This document shows positions 41,608-53,146 of a stretch of DNA of 64,000 bases, piece by piece (the first letter of the stretch is position 1; each line of letters starts with the position of its first letter). Made by a program: the position numbers and the translations under genes. The DNA is taken from positions 4,710,226-4,774,225 of the forward strand of contig CM030937.1 of assembly GCA_018136815.1 (NCBI GenBank), given 5' to 3'. The notes under the pieces are model-generated. The model was not told the origin of the DNA. It was given only the letters and a program-made list of their open reading frames with translations, and did no database searches. Source of the DNA: Isochrysis galbana (lineage: Eukaryota > Haptophyta > Isochrysidales > Isochrysidaceae).

Positions 41608-42681
41608 TCGAGCGAGCTTTGTGGCAGCACTAAGACAGCGGGGTCACGCGATGGAAATCGACGATGGAAGAAGGCGAAAACCCCGTCGGCTTTGTAATGG
41701 CTCGCTACTCGCTAGGAGCTAGGAGTAGGAGAATATACAGGAAGAAATGTATATTCCTATGTGAAGGATTACAGTTTTTACTAATAGTACTCAATTTTCT
41801 CCTGCAGCCTGGGTACGTTATTACGTGTTAAACCGGGCAGCGATCCCAGCTCAATAGTAAGGGCAATATCTTGAACGCCGGCAGTGCGCGACCCATCCAG
41901 CTGCCCCAGCCCCAGCTGGCCCTCTGGGGGGGCCCAAAGAAGGACCCCCAGAGGGGGGCCATGGCGCGCACGGGCATCACGCATCACGCGCCGCAGGAGA
42001 ACGAAGTGAACGGCGAAAAAAGAACGACCAAAAAAGCGACACAATCCGAGGTAAGGGAAGGTAAAATTCACACGCCCTTCTACGCTTCTACGATATAGTA
42101 TATAATATCGCGATATTTTTTTGGAGGTGGACACCTCACACCTCGCGCGGCCGACAAACGCAAACATCGCAAAACGCGGAAGTCGGAAGTTGAAGTTGAG
42201 ACGAGGAGCATTCGAAGAGCGGAGGCCTCGCACAATGGACAATGGCAAAAAAGGGGGGTCTGCCAACCACCGACCCTCGTCGGGCCCGCCGGGGCTGCAT
42301 CGATCTTGTTACCCAACTAGCTTCGACCGCATGCGAGCCCTCCGTAGCAATAGCAGATAGCAGCAAGCTCAAGCTCGAGAGCTATAATTGCACTACAAAA
42401 TCAAAATATAAAATAGCGCATAGCGCATGTATTGCAGCACACTAGGCTTCGGCGTCCTAGCTCCTCCTTGGTGAACTTTTGCGACGAGCCACATCACATC
42501 GAAAATCATTCACGAAATATCAACTGTCAACCACTCAATCGTCACCTTGACAATCACATAATCATACAAATATAGTCATGGTCTCTATCTTCCATATCTT
42601 TTGTGAATTTGCAGGGCTCGTGCATAGCAGCAGTCGTGGGATGCAGATTGAGATGGAAGTACAAACAGCATAGTCACGCTC
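41608..42681. other. Intergenic; unresolved minus ORF 42266-41781
   Basis: A minus-strand frame (start GTG-type, ~160 codons, with GRARCEVSTSKK and QLGLGQLDGSRTAGVQDI) is longer than expected by chance in AT-richer DNA, but it has no family I know and may be repeat-derived. The rest shows no coding signal. Confidence 0.3.
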
Positions 42682-43269
42682 TCAAGTAGACAAATAACGA
42701 TCCGTGATGTCTGAGTAATCTGTGGTGGCAGCTCCATTATAGTCTCTTGCAACATACTGGTTTGCGGGAAGGCTGTAGTCGTTTGAGACATTGTAGTCGG
42801 TGCCGACGCTGTAATCTAACTTTGGAGTGTAGTCCCCGGACACATGGTAATTTGAGGCTATGGTGTAGTCAAGTGTGGACGTGTAGTCTACGGACACCTC
42901 GTACGGCAAGTGCATGGAATAGTCGACCCTTGAAGTGTACTCATGTGTGGGGTATGTGTGCGGCATTTCACCAGTTGTGAGGGCACGAATTACTTGGTCG
43001 ACCTCGCTATGAGAACAGCTTTCTCCGAGTTCCTCGAATGTCCGGCGGCAAAAAGGGCACACGCCTTGACACAACGGAATGCAGGCCCGGCACATGATTG
43101 TGGCACAGCATCGCAGAATCCTTGCCTCGAGAGGAGTCGGAATCTCAAGGCAGACAGGGCACTCTGTGCACTCATCCGAGACGATCAATTCAGCAGAAGC
43201 ACGCAGGCGTTCGCGTGTCGATGTAACTTCCTGAACTGAGGGGCCGGAGTGACCGTCCGCCTCAATCAT
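42682..43269 (-). CDS. RING-like zinc finger protein with Asp-Tyr tandem repeats
   Basis: 195 aa from the first ATG (43269); an in-frame GTG at 43305 would add 12 residues. A RING-type finger spans CTECPVCLEIPTPL, RCCATIMCRAC and GVCPFCRR: ECPVC...CC...CRAC...CPFC. The His of the C3HC4 pattern is replaced by Cys or Ile-Met context, so it is an all-Cys variant (C4C4-like). Residues ~100-195 are an unusual array of about ten short units ending in DY (VDYSMHLPYEVSVDYTST, LDYTIASNY, GDYTPKLDYS, TDYNVSNDYS). The finger suggests E3 ubiquitin ligase activity. The DY tail could be a phosphotyrosine or adhesive array, which is inference only. Confidence 0.7.
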   Translation of the reverse strand: MIEADGHSGPSVQEVTSTRERLRASAELIVSDECTECPVCLEIPTPLEARILRCCATIMCRACIPLCQGVCPFCRRTFEELGESCSHSEVDQVIRALTTGEMPHTYPTHEYTSRVDYSMHLPYEVSVDYTSTLDYTIASNYHVSGDYTPKLDYSVGTDYNVSNDYSLPANQYVARDYNGAATTDYSDITDRYLST

Positions 43270-45381
43270 TCTGCAGCCACACTCTGCAGAACAACCGACC
43301 GTCACTGGCCCGCGGCGTCAGCGCTTCTGCTCGTTCTTTGCTTTCCCTGTCGAGCGAGACTTCCATTATAACCCCAAGTCATATACTCGTAAGCCTTCTA
43401 TCTCCTATTATTGGCGGTGGCTGGTGGCTGGGGTGCTTTTGTGCTTTTTGTTCTTGAGGCTTCCTAGTTCCTAGTGCCTAGTGCCATGCTTGGGTACGCC
43501 ATCATTGTGGCGCTGGTAACGCCGCTCGTCGCCGTGGCCGGTTGGATGCTCGTCACGTTGCACCTTACCATGGTTATGGCGGGACCGCTGCCCAAGGCTG
43601 TCATCGTTCATCGTTGCGCCTACCATCATGGATCATGGCCATGGCCGTCGCCGTCGCCTTGTCTGCCGTGGCTATGTTTGCTGTATTTGATTGATAATAA
43701 TATTATTGAGCGTTAGTACCGCTACTCCCACTAGCCTTGTACCAACACGACAAGCCACGACGTATATGACCGCACCAGATCCCATGGCACAAAGCACAAA
43801 GAAATCTATGCACCTGATTATACCTCCCCCTCCCCCCTCGCAAGCCCCCGGCTCCCGTTAGCCGCGTTAGAACTCCCCACAAGCTCATTGGTCATAAAAC
43901 CCAGTTAGTCGCCAATGTAACATGTACATTGAAGACTTACCAGGGGAAAACACCGGGGGGGGGGGGGGAGCGAGCCTTTGCAGCTTCCCGTTGCCGTTGA
44001 GAGTGAAAGGCCCTTGGGCATTTGTTGGGGCTGGCAAGCCTTAAGTAAGGCTGTGAACACCCACCGGTCATACCAAACGTGTTTCACCGACTATCAGTAA
44101 ATTGATAGGGTCATGGAGCGCGCGCCGCCGCCCTCCCTCGCTGCCGCTGCCCTCGCCGAGATGGACGAAGGCTTCCCGGACACGCCGCTGTCGCCGAAGC
44201 GACCGCGCCAGGATGACCCCCCCAGCAAGGTGGGCACAGGAGCCCGCGGGCCTCGCCCGCGCATCACAGAGAACAGCGCGACCAAGGCCTGCATGCTGGC
44301 AACAGCCAGTATGCAGCACACCCACACCACCTCTCACAGATCACAGACACACCAGACACACCACACAAGAGGGATGCTCCACTAGGGAAGGCCTCCGGGC
44401 TGGGACCCTACACAGCCGTGATACCGCCCTCGCGCTCCGGCCCGGGGGGCTGGCCCGGCGCCATCATGGACATGACCCCCAAAGGGGCATGTCGACACAA
44501 TGCAGTGATGAGAACACTGAGCACAATGGGGCCCCCAACAAGGGGGACAAGAGCAATAGGGAAGGCCGTACAAGGGAGGTGCTCCCCATAGGCACCGCAG
44601 GACAGATAGACAAGCGCGCCGCGGGCTCGCAATCAACGCATGCGACACCGTCCCAACACATTCGTAGTAGAAAGTATGCTACGTACTACGTGCAGTAGGT
44701 AGTGGCTCCATTCGCCGCGAGTGCGGTAAGAATATTAAAAGGTTTTTTTGTCTAAAAGCGCCTCCGGCCCATGGGAGATACTCGTCACGGCGGACTGCGG
44801 GGGCGGGGTACGGAGGGGGAGGGGGGGAAGGGGGTCCTTAAATTTTTTATATCTTATTCACGGGGGCATTTGTAAAAAAAAATTCTCAATCCTGATGTTG
44901 CAGCCTTTCCCCACATGCCAACCACCTGCTGAGATTCCGCAAAAATATTCTGTTAATGTAGAGTCCTTACCATATGACATATGACGTATTATACCAAGCT
45001 TCCGAGGGGGAGGGGGGGGTATTGTTCTTAATTTTTTATATACATTTCACGGGGGCATTCGTAAAAAAATAACCAAACCTGAGGTTGCAACCTCTTGCGG
45101 GCAATGAGGAAGGAGGCATGCGCCGGCGGCACTAAGAGTCTCAAGCCGACGCACTCGCTGACACGCTACGCACTCACTCTCCCCCCACCCAATTCGCTCC
45201 AGGTGATAGGCTGGTTCGCAAAATTCCAGGACACCGCAACAAGCTCCTCTACCACTGCAGAGGCCTGGGAGCACAACTCAGGGGGCAGGTAACGCTGGGG
45301 TGTGGCCCTGGCCCCTCCTGGCTCTCCCTTGCAGGCGCTCCGCGCCCCTGCAGGTCGATAGGAGCTTGCTGGGGGGTCCTG
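43270..45381. other. Intergenic region with repeats
   Basis: About 43708-43757 is the third copy of the GCGTTAGTACC repeat. A G run lies at 43957-43969. Around 44810-45080, two stretches share TTAAATTTTTTATAT, CACGGGGGCATTTGTAAAAAAA and AATCCTGATGTTGCA (44835-44905 and 45030-45095), a local duplication. GC-rich ORFs at 44100-44660 have no recognised domain. Confidence 0.45.
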
Positions 45382-45389
45382 ATCAGGAT

Positions 45390-46236
45390 CAGGGTGTATG
45401 GGTTCACGTTTACCCGGTGTTGACCCACTTTGCGTTAACACCTCCATTGGCTAGGTGTGGCACATGCGTTAACACATCAATCTGCAAGTGTTGGTACCAG
45501 CAGCGGGTTAACACCACACTGCCGGTGCTCCGGTGCTGTGTGCTGTGTACTACTGTGCACCCACGCGCCCACGCACTCACGCACCCACTGAATGCTACGT
45601 GCCGCGCGTGCGCGCGCACGAGGAGCTGCACGGCCAAGTGGCAAGTGGGGAGTTGCTCCTCGGCACGGGCACCATGGCCGACTTGGAGCTTGCGCGGCTG
45701 CACCTGCTACTGCTGCTGCGCGCGCTGCGCTGCTGCCGCTACACGGGCGGCGCGCCGGCGCGCCCGCGCACGATGGGACCGTGCTACTCCTTGTGCACGC
45801 GTGGGCCGCCCACTGCGTGGGGAGGCGGCGGCGGCGGTCGGAGGTGCGCCGGCGGTGCCCGCCGCCGCTTTCGCGGCTTCGCGGCCGTGGACCGGCTGCT
45901 CGCCGCACTCGCTACGGCGCGCGACCGACCGGCCGACGCTCACGTTGCGCGCTGCGCGTCGCCGGCGCGTTCCACCTGCGCGGGGCCGCGCGTGTCCCGA
46001 TAGGCATTTTGTCATTTGACCGCGCATTCCCTCGCGCGCGCTGCCGCGCTGCCCGTTAAAGCAAGCAGAATTAGCAACCAACAACCGCAACAGTGACGAG
46101 TGGAAGTGCGTCAACACCGTGTCAACACTTGTTGTGCCCTGCGTCAACAATTGTAAGAGGCCAGATGGGTTAACACCTTGCCCAAGCTACTATAATGGGC
46201 CCTCGAGGGCATGTCAACGTGAACCCATACGCCCTG
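45390..46236. mobile_element. Non-autonomous hAT-like element, 847 bp, perfect 8-bp TSD
   Basis: Left end CAGGGTGTATGGGTTCACGT; right end read inward CAGGGCGTATGGGTTCACGT. Both flanks are ATCAGGAT (45382-45389 and 46237-46244). Subterminal GTTAACAC and GTCAACAC words occur several times at each end. The GC-rich interior has a frame with GELLLGTGTMADLELARLH that may be captured host coding sequence. No transposase. Confidence 0.9.
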
Positions 46237-46244
46237 ATCAGGAT

Positions 46245-46500
46245 CAGGGGGGGGCCAGGGGCCAGGGGGAGGAGGGGAGGAGGGGCTGGTCAGAGAGATG
46301 GGCTGGCCGCGACGGGCCAAGGCGGGCGAGTCAGGCGTGCCAATGGGGAGAGGATTGGGCCAGCAAGGCTGTGTGCTCTTGGCAAGCCATCAGGCGTGCC
46401 AGGAGAGTGGGTGGTTCCTCCCCCGTGGCAGGGGAGGAGTGGAGAGAGAGGGGGGCTCGTGCCCCCCCATGGCGAACTAAGTATAAACTTAGTTATGCCG
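46245..46500 (-). repeat. AACTAAGT-palindrome repeat family, short copy
   Basis: Reverse-oriented relative of 53147-53440: ends GAACTAAGTATAAACTTAGT after CCCCCCATGGC, and carries GCCATCAGGCGTGCCAGGAG. It abuts the target-site duplication of the neighbouring hAT-like element, so the latter inserted at or beside it. Confidence 0.65.
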
Positions 46501-47461
46501 ATCAAGTATGACTAGGAAGACATTCCCCGCGGGGGGACAACGAGCCAGCGCCCACCATGTCACGGGCACTACCCGCTACGAGCGCACAAGGGCAAAGAAG
46601 GCGCACACACACACCTGCTGAAGCGTCACGTCGAGCACAAGCATGACGGGTTGGGCACAAGCTGGCTTATCTACCGCCGCGTGCGACATGCGCGCGCACG
46701 GACGGTGCAGCTTGCACCGTCCTAGCGGTTGCTAGGCTAATGCCGCAAACATACATGGTAAGTGCAGAGGCGGCTCATCGCCATTCCCTCGATGGGCTCG
46801 TTGAGCGAAGTACAGGGATCGAGGGTCGAGGGGTCCGACGCGTAGTGCGGGAGTTAATGTGCGGGAGTTAATGGTCACGTGCTTGGTTCGCCGTGGGCCT
46901 GGGTCTGGATGACTGAGCGGCGGGCCACTTCCTTTTCGGATGCACCCATTGATAACATTTGCATGATTGGACGAGTCGGCAAAGCGAGCCAACATAGCGC
47001 TGTCAAATGCAAGTCTAGAGCTGAACGTATGATCACGGTAGCGTAGCGCGAGAAATCTACAACTCGCCCGATGCGAGCGATGGTTCTCGGGCCGCGTGTC
47101 GGCCAAGCACTACAAGGAGCGCAAGTGTAGCGTCGCGCAAGTGTAGCGTTGCGCAAGTGAAAGGCCACCATGGGGTTTGGCCAAATGAAAGCATGCCGTG
47201 TTGCAGACAGCAAAATGGAGGAGGGCGACAGCCGGTATGTGAGGGACAAGATCGTGGAAAAGAGGGCATGCTGCACACTCCCTCCGTGCGCACCGCAACG
47301 CATCATGAAATGAGTAGTCTTGCAGGAGCCGCCGGAGGACAAGCCTCCTTTGTCGGCTGACGTCCTTGCAGTCATCGTAGGATTATCATCACATTGCGAG
47401 GGGCTATGGCGGTGTAATCGCAGCCGGCAGTCAGCACAGCTTGATTTGGAGCGCTCCCTGT
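46501..47461. other. 3' flank of the SLC4 gene, no gene recognised
   Basis: A minus-strand frame at 47375-46875 (166 codons) has no conserved motif and uncertain start. A short tandem GTAGCGTTGCGCAAGTG duplication occurs at 47128-47160. I find nothing else to support a gene. Confidence 0.35.
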
Positions 47462-49609
47462 CTAGATAGGCGTGGCTCCGATGGCAGTATCGAGCAGCCT
47501 AAGCTCGCGCCTGGAGAACATCCGCGGGAGAAGTTTGACGCGGAAGAGCATGAGCACGCCGATCACCGACGGGAAGATGAGTGCGGTCGACGGATTGAAT
47601 TTGAGCGCGATCAAGCCAGCGAGACACGCGGCCTGCACCGCGGTGAAGCGAAAAACGGCCATGCGACCAAGAGAGACCATTTCCCGCTCGGCGCCGTCGC
47701 TGCGCCAGTCAATCTCCTTCTCCTCAAGCCAAATCTTCTTGCAACGCTCGACGAAAAGGTTGCCTGCCATGACCTTGCGCCCCAAATACAGGAACACGCC
47801 AGACACCACGGGAAGCGGCACTACAGCGATCATCGGCAAGGCGAGAGATGAAAGCAGGACACCTGCATGCACCCCGAAGCCAGTGACACGCGTTTCAATC
47901 ACCCTCTCAGGCTCCTCTACAACCACTCCTGTGCGCGACTTCTTCTTGTTGTAGATCGACATTGCACGGATATGATTCAGCGACTCAACCGTTGCCGAGC
48001 ACATCCACGGCAACCCGCAGAGCGAGGCGCCGCCATTGACGAGGGCAAGCGCCAGTAGGTCGAGGTGATATGCAGGCCCTTTACGCAGCTTGTTGTTGGG
48101 CGAGTTGACCGTTCGAACGGTGATATTCTGGTCCAAGAAGAAGAGCGTGGCAAGGAAGAATCCTGGGATGATGGCAACGAGGCGCCATTTGATCGGCAGA
48201 GCGAAGAGGTTGACGACGAGCGGTCGGCCCAGGTTGAAGGATGATGCGTGGGCGGCGGCGGTAGCCGACACTGGCAGTCGCGCGAACGTGCCAAGGCGTG
48301 CGGCGAAAGGCGTGAGCGAGGCAAACGTGATGGCGAGGATCACGAAGGGAGGGCCAAAGTCCGAGATTGCCTCCCGTGCCATGGGCGACAGGTACCGCTT
48401 CGTGCGGAACGAAGTCGTAACCTGGCAGAGCCATGCGGTGAGCACGGCCGTGTTGAGCGTGAGAAAACCCGAGCCCTTATCGACGGCATTGACGAAGCCC
48501 GACTTAATCGAGCGGAAGGCCTCAGAGATGTAGTTGAACGCAAGGAGGGCGTTGAACACGTCCTCGGTGAAGCGCGTGCAAAAGCGGATCAGGCCCGACA
48601 GATTGGCCAGCGCAGCGAGGAGCAGCATGCCCGAGGTCCAGACACCCACCCATGCGTACATTGCCAAGAAGGGCACGGCATACGCCGTGCAGTAAGCGTA
48701 GAGCGCTGTGGTGAAGGCCAGGGTGAGGCCAGTGGGCCCGAGAAACGTCATCGGCTGGCCCGAGATTAGTGCATGCACCATGCCACAGACACCGCGCGAG
48801 AGAATGACCTCGGGGACGCCCATGGCGCCCTCGGTCAGCACTGACATCGCGCCCCCGAAGGCCAATACCGGCGCGAGGCACGCGAACCACAGGAAGCAAA
48901 TGGAGGCCAGGGACTTTGGTGTCAAGCCATCTGTCCAGTCAGACATGTAGAGCGGAGCGCGTCGACGGAAGTCATCGCGAATGCCCCGGGCCCACTGGAC
49001 GCTCAGTAGACCGCGCTGCCCGCCCACCTCAGGGTTAGCGCGAGGGTCCCCGATCGGCCAAGAGCCCACGAAGGACAGCGGGCCGAGGAAGGGCGAGCCG
49101 GCTGCCGCGAGCTCCTCAGCTTCGGCTTCAGCGCGCCTCTCGAGCTCAGCTAGCCTCCGTCTCGACGAGGGTGTGGGCATCGGGATGGGGGGCTCCTCCG
49201 GCTGCGGGACGAGTCGCTCATCAAGCACGCGCTCGATCACATCACGCTGGCTCCCCGGTGGGTCCTCGTCCACATCAATCTCCTGCTGCTGGGCGGCCTC
49301 GGACGCAGCCTGCGTGAGCGTTGCAAACATCTCGACAAAGCCACCGACGTCGCCCTCGATGTCGACGACTTTCATCTTCTCTGCGTCGGCACGCGATGAC
49401 GGCTTGTCTGCCGAGACGCCCTCCGGCTCAGATTGCGCCAGCTCCTCGGCCCACGTGGTGAGTGGCTCGCTCTGGCGCGGGAGCGGCTCATTCTCTGAAG
49501 TCTCCCTCGAGCAGAGCAGCGGGCGCACTTGGCGTATGCTGCGTGCGTGGGCGCGCGGTATCGGGCCGGGCATGAGCGCCGCCGCGCCCAGCGCCAACCA
49601 CACGCACAT
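47462..49609 (-). CDS. SLC4-family anion (bicarbonate) transporter with plastid-type leader
   Basis: One exon, 715 aa, ATG at 49609. The C-terminal ~480 residues are an SLC4 membrane domain of the 14-helix fold: DWTDG, TFLGPTGLTLAFT near TM3, RFTEDVFNALLAFNYI, RKGPAYHLDLLALALVNG and, just before it, FFLDQNITVRTVNSP, the substrate-site region of AE1/BOR-type carriers; then SLCGLPWMCSATVESLNHI. The cytosolic N-domain of animal members is replaced by ~180 acidic residues. The very N-terminus (MCVWLALGAAALMPGPIPRAHA, then Arg-rich RSIRQVRPLL) looks like a signal peptide plus transit sequence. Delivery to a plastid membrane, hence a role in inorganic-carbon supply, is therefore plausible. Borate or another anion cannot be excluded. 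It is divergent from a Rubisco-LSMT-like gene. Confidence 0.88.
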   Translation of the reverse strand: MCVWLALGAAALMPGPIPRAHARSIRQVRPLLCSRETSENEPLPRQSEPLTTWAEELAQSEPEGVSADKPSSRADAEKMKVVDIEGDVGGFVEMFATLTQAASEAAQQQEIDVDEDPPGSQRDVIERVLDERLVPQPEEPPIPMPTPSSRRRLAELERRAEAEAEELAAAGSPFLGPLSFVGSWPIGDPRANPEVGGQRGLLSVQWARGIRDDFRRRAPLYMSDWTDGLTPKSLASICFLWFACLAPVLAFGGAMSVLTEGAMGVPEVILSRGVCGMVHALISGQPMTFLGPTGLTLAFTTALYAYCTAYAVPFLAMYAWVGVWTSGMLLLAALANLSGLIRFCTRFTEDVFNALLAFNYISEAFRSIKSGFVNAVDKGSGFLTLNTAVLTAWLCQVTTSFRTKRYLSPMAREAISDFGPPFVILAITFASLTPFAARLGTFARLPVSATAAAHASSFNLGRPLVVNLFALPIKWRLVAIIPGFFLATLFFLDQNITVRTVNSPNNKLRKGPAYHLDLLALALVNGGASLCGLPWMCSATVESLNHIRAMSIYNKKKSRTGVVVEEPERVIETRVTGFGVHAGVLLSSLALPMIAVVPLPVVSGVFLYLGRKVMAGNLFVERCKKIWLEEKEIDWRSDGAEREMVSLGRMAVFRFTAVQAACLAGLIALKFNPSTALIFPSVIGVLMLFRVKLLPRMFSRRELRLLDTAIGATPI

Positions 49610-50553
49610 CTCCTCTCTCTCTCTCTCTCTCTCGACTGCTTACTCTCTCTCTATCGCTCTCTCTCTCTCGCTGGCGCTCTCGCTCTCTCTCTCTCGCTCT
49701 CTCCAAAAGGGTCGCCAGCTCGGACGGCGCGTGGAGGCAAGAGAGCGGAGGCCAGAGATATTAGAGAAGAGAAGAGACCAGAAAAGAGAGGATAGAGCTC
49801 CGGCAAGCACGTGGCACGCGCAGAGTGTAGCGCGCCTCCGCTCTCCTCGCCCTCTCTTCTGCTTTCTCCTCTCTTCACGGATGTCTTCTTCCGCCTCGCA
49901 GCTCGCTCTCCTCCCCCGCTGCCCCCCCCTCCCCGCTCCCTCTCTTCTCTCCTCGCTCTCCCTCGCTCCCCCTCTCCTCCCTCTCCCCCCCTTCTCAGCC
50001 CCCGCGGCGCTTCTTCACCTCCCGCTGCAGGGAATATACCGAAAGGGGGGGGGAGGGGACACTCCCCCCGTCGTCGCTCTCGCCACGCCGGACGGTTGTG
50101 TGGTTCGCTCCCTCCCTTGTTTGCCCCAGCAACTGATGGATAATCACGTCTGTTTCAAGCTAGAGAGAGAGACTCCCGCGCTCTCTTCTCTCTCTCTCCC
50201 TCTCTCTCGCCTCCTCGAGATCCACTCTCACTCTCTGCCTCTCATGCGCTCCCTCCTCCCCCACCCCGCGAGAAAGGAAAGGTCGTATTCTCACGCGGCG
50301 AGAGAGAAAAGATCACGAAATCCGGCATCCACTTTCCTTCCCTTCTTCCTCCAGAGTAGAGAAGAGACATCACCGAGATGGAAGAAGAGAGCGAGAGCGC
50401 ACGCGAACCCCCCCCACCAGCAGACGAACTCGAACGCGAGTCCGAGGAGAGAGGGAGGAGGAGGGACGCCTTTGACGTAAGACTCTTCCGACAGATACAT
50501 AAGCGAAACAGCCCATCGCTAGCGGCGGCGGCTCGCGTCGCCCAAGAGAAGCA
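49610..50553. promoter_or_regulatory. Divergent promoter region, SLC4 / SET methyltransferase
   Basis: The 944 bp between two start codons are strongly pyrimidine-rich on the plus strand. A CT microsatellite at ~49614-49704 forms the GA-rich leader of the SLC4 gene, and CTCT tracts recur at 49850-50000 and 50175-50245. Short ORFs here are low complexity. The layout suggests shared control, which the sequence cannot prove. Confidence 0.5.
49614..49704. repeat. CT/GA microsatellite
   Basis: Imperfect (CT)n interrupted by CG and TA, immediately upstream of the SLC4 ATG. Confidence 0.9.
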
Positions 50554-52252
50554 ATGCACGCGGCTCTCGTGGTGGTTCACGCTCTCGCCGCCGTGCTGCG
50601 CAGCGCGCCGGCGGTGCGTACGGGACGCTGCGCCCTGCTCCGCATGTGCGACACCGCCTTCTTCTCCGATGCCCGCGCGAAGGCTGCTGGCGTCCGTGGC
50701 GCGGCGCTCAGGGTCTCCACGTTTGAGGGCGTGAGAGGCGTCGAGGCACTCGAGCCACTCGAGCCTGGAGCGCGAGTGATCGCGGTGCCCGCGCCAAACG
50801 CGCTGCAGGTGACGCCAGACTCGCCGTGCCCACGTTGGACAGACCCGTCCGTCTGGCGGGCCGCCGCATGGGACCTACGACTCGCACTGCTGTTGATGCG
50901 CGTCAAGCAGCAGGCGGAGCGGGGAGAGGGGCTCAATGAGGCCAGAGCAGCGTGGCTCGATCTACTCCCGCAGTCATTCGACACTCCGATACATTGGTCA
51001 CAAGAGGAACTCATGCTCACCCGGTATCCCACGCTCGTGGAGGCGGTCGGCAAGCAGCGCGAACTTTGGGCCGATCACCACCGATCGGTTGCCAAAGCGG
51101 CAACCGCGATGCAGGAGCAAGCATCTCCCGACGCGGATGCCTCTGCCTCGCCCCTGCGGCCGCCGACGCCCGAGGAGATGACATGGGCGTTATCGTGCGT
51201 CCGCTCCCGCGCATTCAGTGGCCCTGTCACGGGCACTCTGAAGAGCGCCGTGACGCAGCTCGGTTTCGCCGGCTTCCTGGGGCTCACTTCCATCTTGACC
51301 GGCTTTCTCGAGCCCCAACAAGCAGTCGACGGCGTCTCGGTGGTTGCGGTGTCGCTCGTCTTCAGTGACGTCGTGGCCTCACGATTTGCACGCGGGAAGC
51401 GGCACGTTCTATGTGCATGCGCCTGATGCCCTGCTCCTGCCCGCACCCATTCGCAAGGCACATCCGCATGGCCACGCAGCCCTCGCACTCAGAACGCAAC
51501 ACGTCTTCCTCTCCACCTCGTCTCGCATTCGCCCCGCGCCACTCCTCTCATTCGATCCGCTCATCCTCGTGCCTCCAGGCCCATATCTTGATATGCTCAA
51601 CCACGCATCATCACTTGGTGGCTCGCGGCTCGCCTATGAGTACTTTGCGGATTCTTTTACCGCCTCGCTTGACCCCAAAGCAAGGCCGGTCCGCAAGGGC
51701 GAACAAGTGATGATCTCATATGGCGAGCGCTCCAACGATCAACTTCTGCAGTACTATGGCTTTGTGGAGACGGGGAATCCTCACGACACCTTCGTCCTGA
51801 AGCAGGAAGACTTCCTTCTCGCACTTGCCGAGGCGAAACCCTTCTCTCCATCGCGCCTCCAAAGGCTCAAGGAGGCCAAGGTAGCCGATCCGACCGCTCG
51901 CATCACACTGGAGCGTGATGGCAGCGGCGCACGCGCACTGCAAGTCGCCCGTCTGCTCTACCTGGAGGAGGACGTCATCGTCGAGGATGGAGCCCGTGCG
52001 GCAGAGGATGCACAGGGAGCTCATTCGGAGAAGACGGTTCGAGGAGCGATTGCGCTCGCGGCCAAGCTTCTGCTAAGCAAGCTTGAAGCGCGGGAGGACC
52101 CCGCCAAGGCCGGCAATGGCCGAGCTGCCGGCCGGGGGTTTGGGAAGAATGATGACAAAGCCGTAGCATCCGGTGCGCGAGCCCTAGCACTCGCCTTCCG
52201 CGCAGAGAAGGCTGCGGTATTACGGGACTGCATTGCAGTGTTGGAGCGCTAA
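50554..52252 (+). CDS. SET-domain protein methyltransferase, Rubisco-LSMT-like, plastid-type leader
   Basis: Two exons, 50554-51412 and 51579-52252, intron 166 bp, phase 1, ~510 aa. The junction restores HVLC-PYLDMLNHASSLGG, the 'C..D..NH' SET core, where each exon alone leaves its frame. Around it are ALRVSTFEGVRGVEALEPL (SET start), AAWLDLLPQSFDTPIHWSQEEL, SRAFSGP, GEQVMISYGERSNDQLLQYYGF (SAM/lysine channel) and a helical C-terminal substrate-binding region. This is the SETD3/SETD6/Rubisco LSMT class; plant members methylate lysines of Rubisco large subunit or plastid aldolase. The N-terminus (MHAALVVVHALAAVLRSAPA then RTGRC) looks like signal plus transit peptide. The donor is weak (CTAT|GTGCAT), so that splice is the main uncertainty. 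Confidence 0.82.
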
Positions 52253-53146
52253 CATTGTCCTCCATCATTTACTACCCTACTCATCGCCCGGATGTCGGTT
52301 TTGAACCCGCCATCCGCTCTGGTTTACTTCTTTGCGAGAGATTGGGACGCGCCCGCATCATGCGACTGTCCAGCAAGGAGGATAGAGCAGGTGCGATGTC
52401 GTTTACAGGACGTCATGGCGTATACGCATAGGGCAAAAAGGAGCTTTGTTGCTCAGCTTCTAACGGCTCCTCGATCAGGATGTGGGAGAGGTCGAGGGCG
52501 CCATGCGTTATCTTACATGCCGAACGCATGCTAGGGTGGGCGGGGTTCCATTGAACACATGTTGTACGCATGGCCTTGGGTGTGGTGCCGCTGGGCATTT
52601 GGCACGCACCGCACACCAAGATGATTCGAGGGCGGTGTGGCGTAATATTGCATGCTTGCATGAGCGAGGACTGAAATCAATTTACGCCCGTTCTTTTCCT
52701 CCTTTTGTTTGAAAAAGCTTGAACATTCCGGCTGCTCCCTAGTTTGGACCCCTAACTATCGTTAAAACGCCACGCTCCCCTCCTCTCTCCCCGCCCACTC
52801 TGCCGCGCCGGGCGACCAAGTCATGGCCGACGCTGCGCTGTCGAACCGCCCTCCAGCCAGAGCCACGCCCGACCAGGCTGTCCGCGAGCCACCGCTAATA
52901 TTCTCACCGCACACGCGGCCGTGGACCCACTAGCCTTTCACGGCGTAGCAAACTTTCGCTACTTTCTACACCTCTACTCTCCCGCCCCCCCCCCCGCCAT
53001 CAGGCGAGCGAGGCGAGCAAACTTTCTACACCTAGCGAGGCGAGCAAACTTTCTACACCTCTACTCTCCCGACCAGGCTGCCCGCGAGCCACCACTATAT
53101 TCTCACCGCACACCCGGCCGCGGACCCACTACTTTCACGCAGCAAC
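52253..53146. other. Intergenic, duplicated short segment
   Basis: Bases 52850-53125 contain a partial duplication: GACCAGGCTG.CCGCGAGCC, ATTCTCACCGCACAC and ACTTTCTACACCTCTACTCTCCC each occur twice or more. No gene is recognised. Confidence 0.4.
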
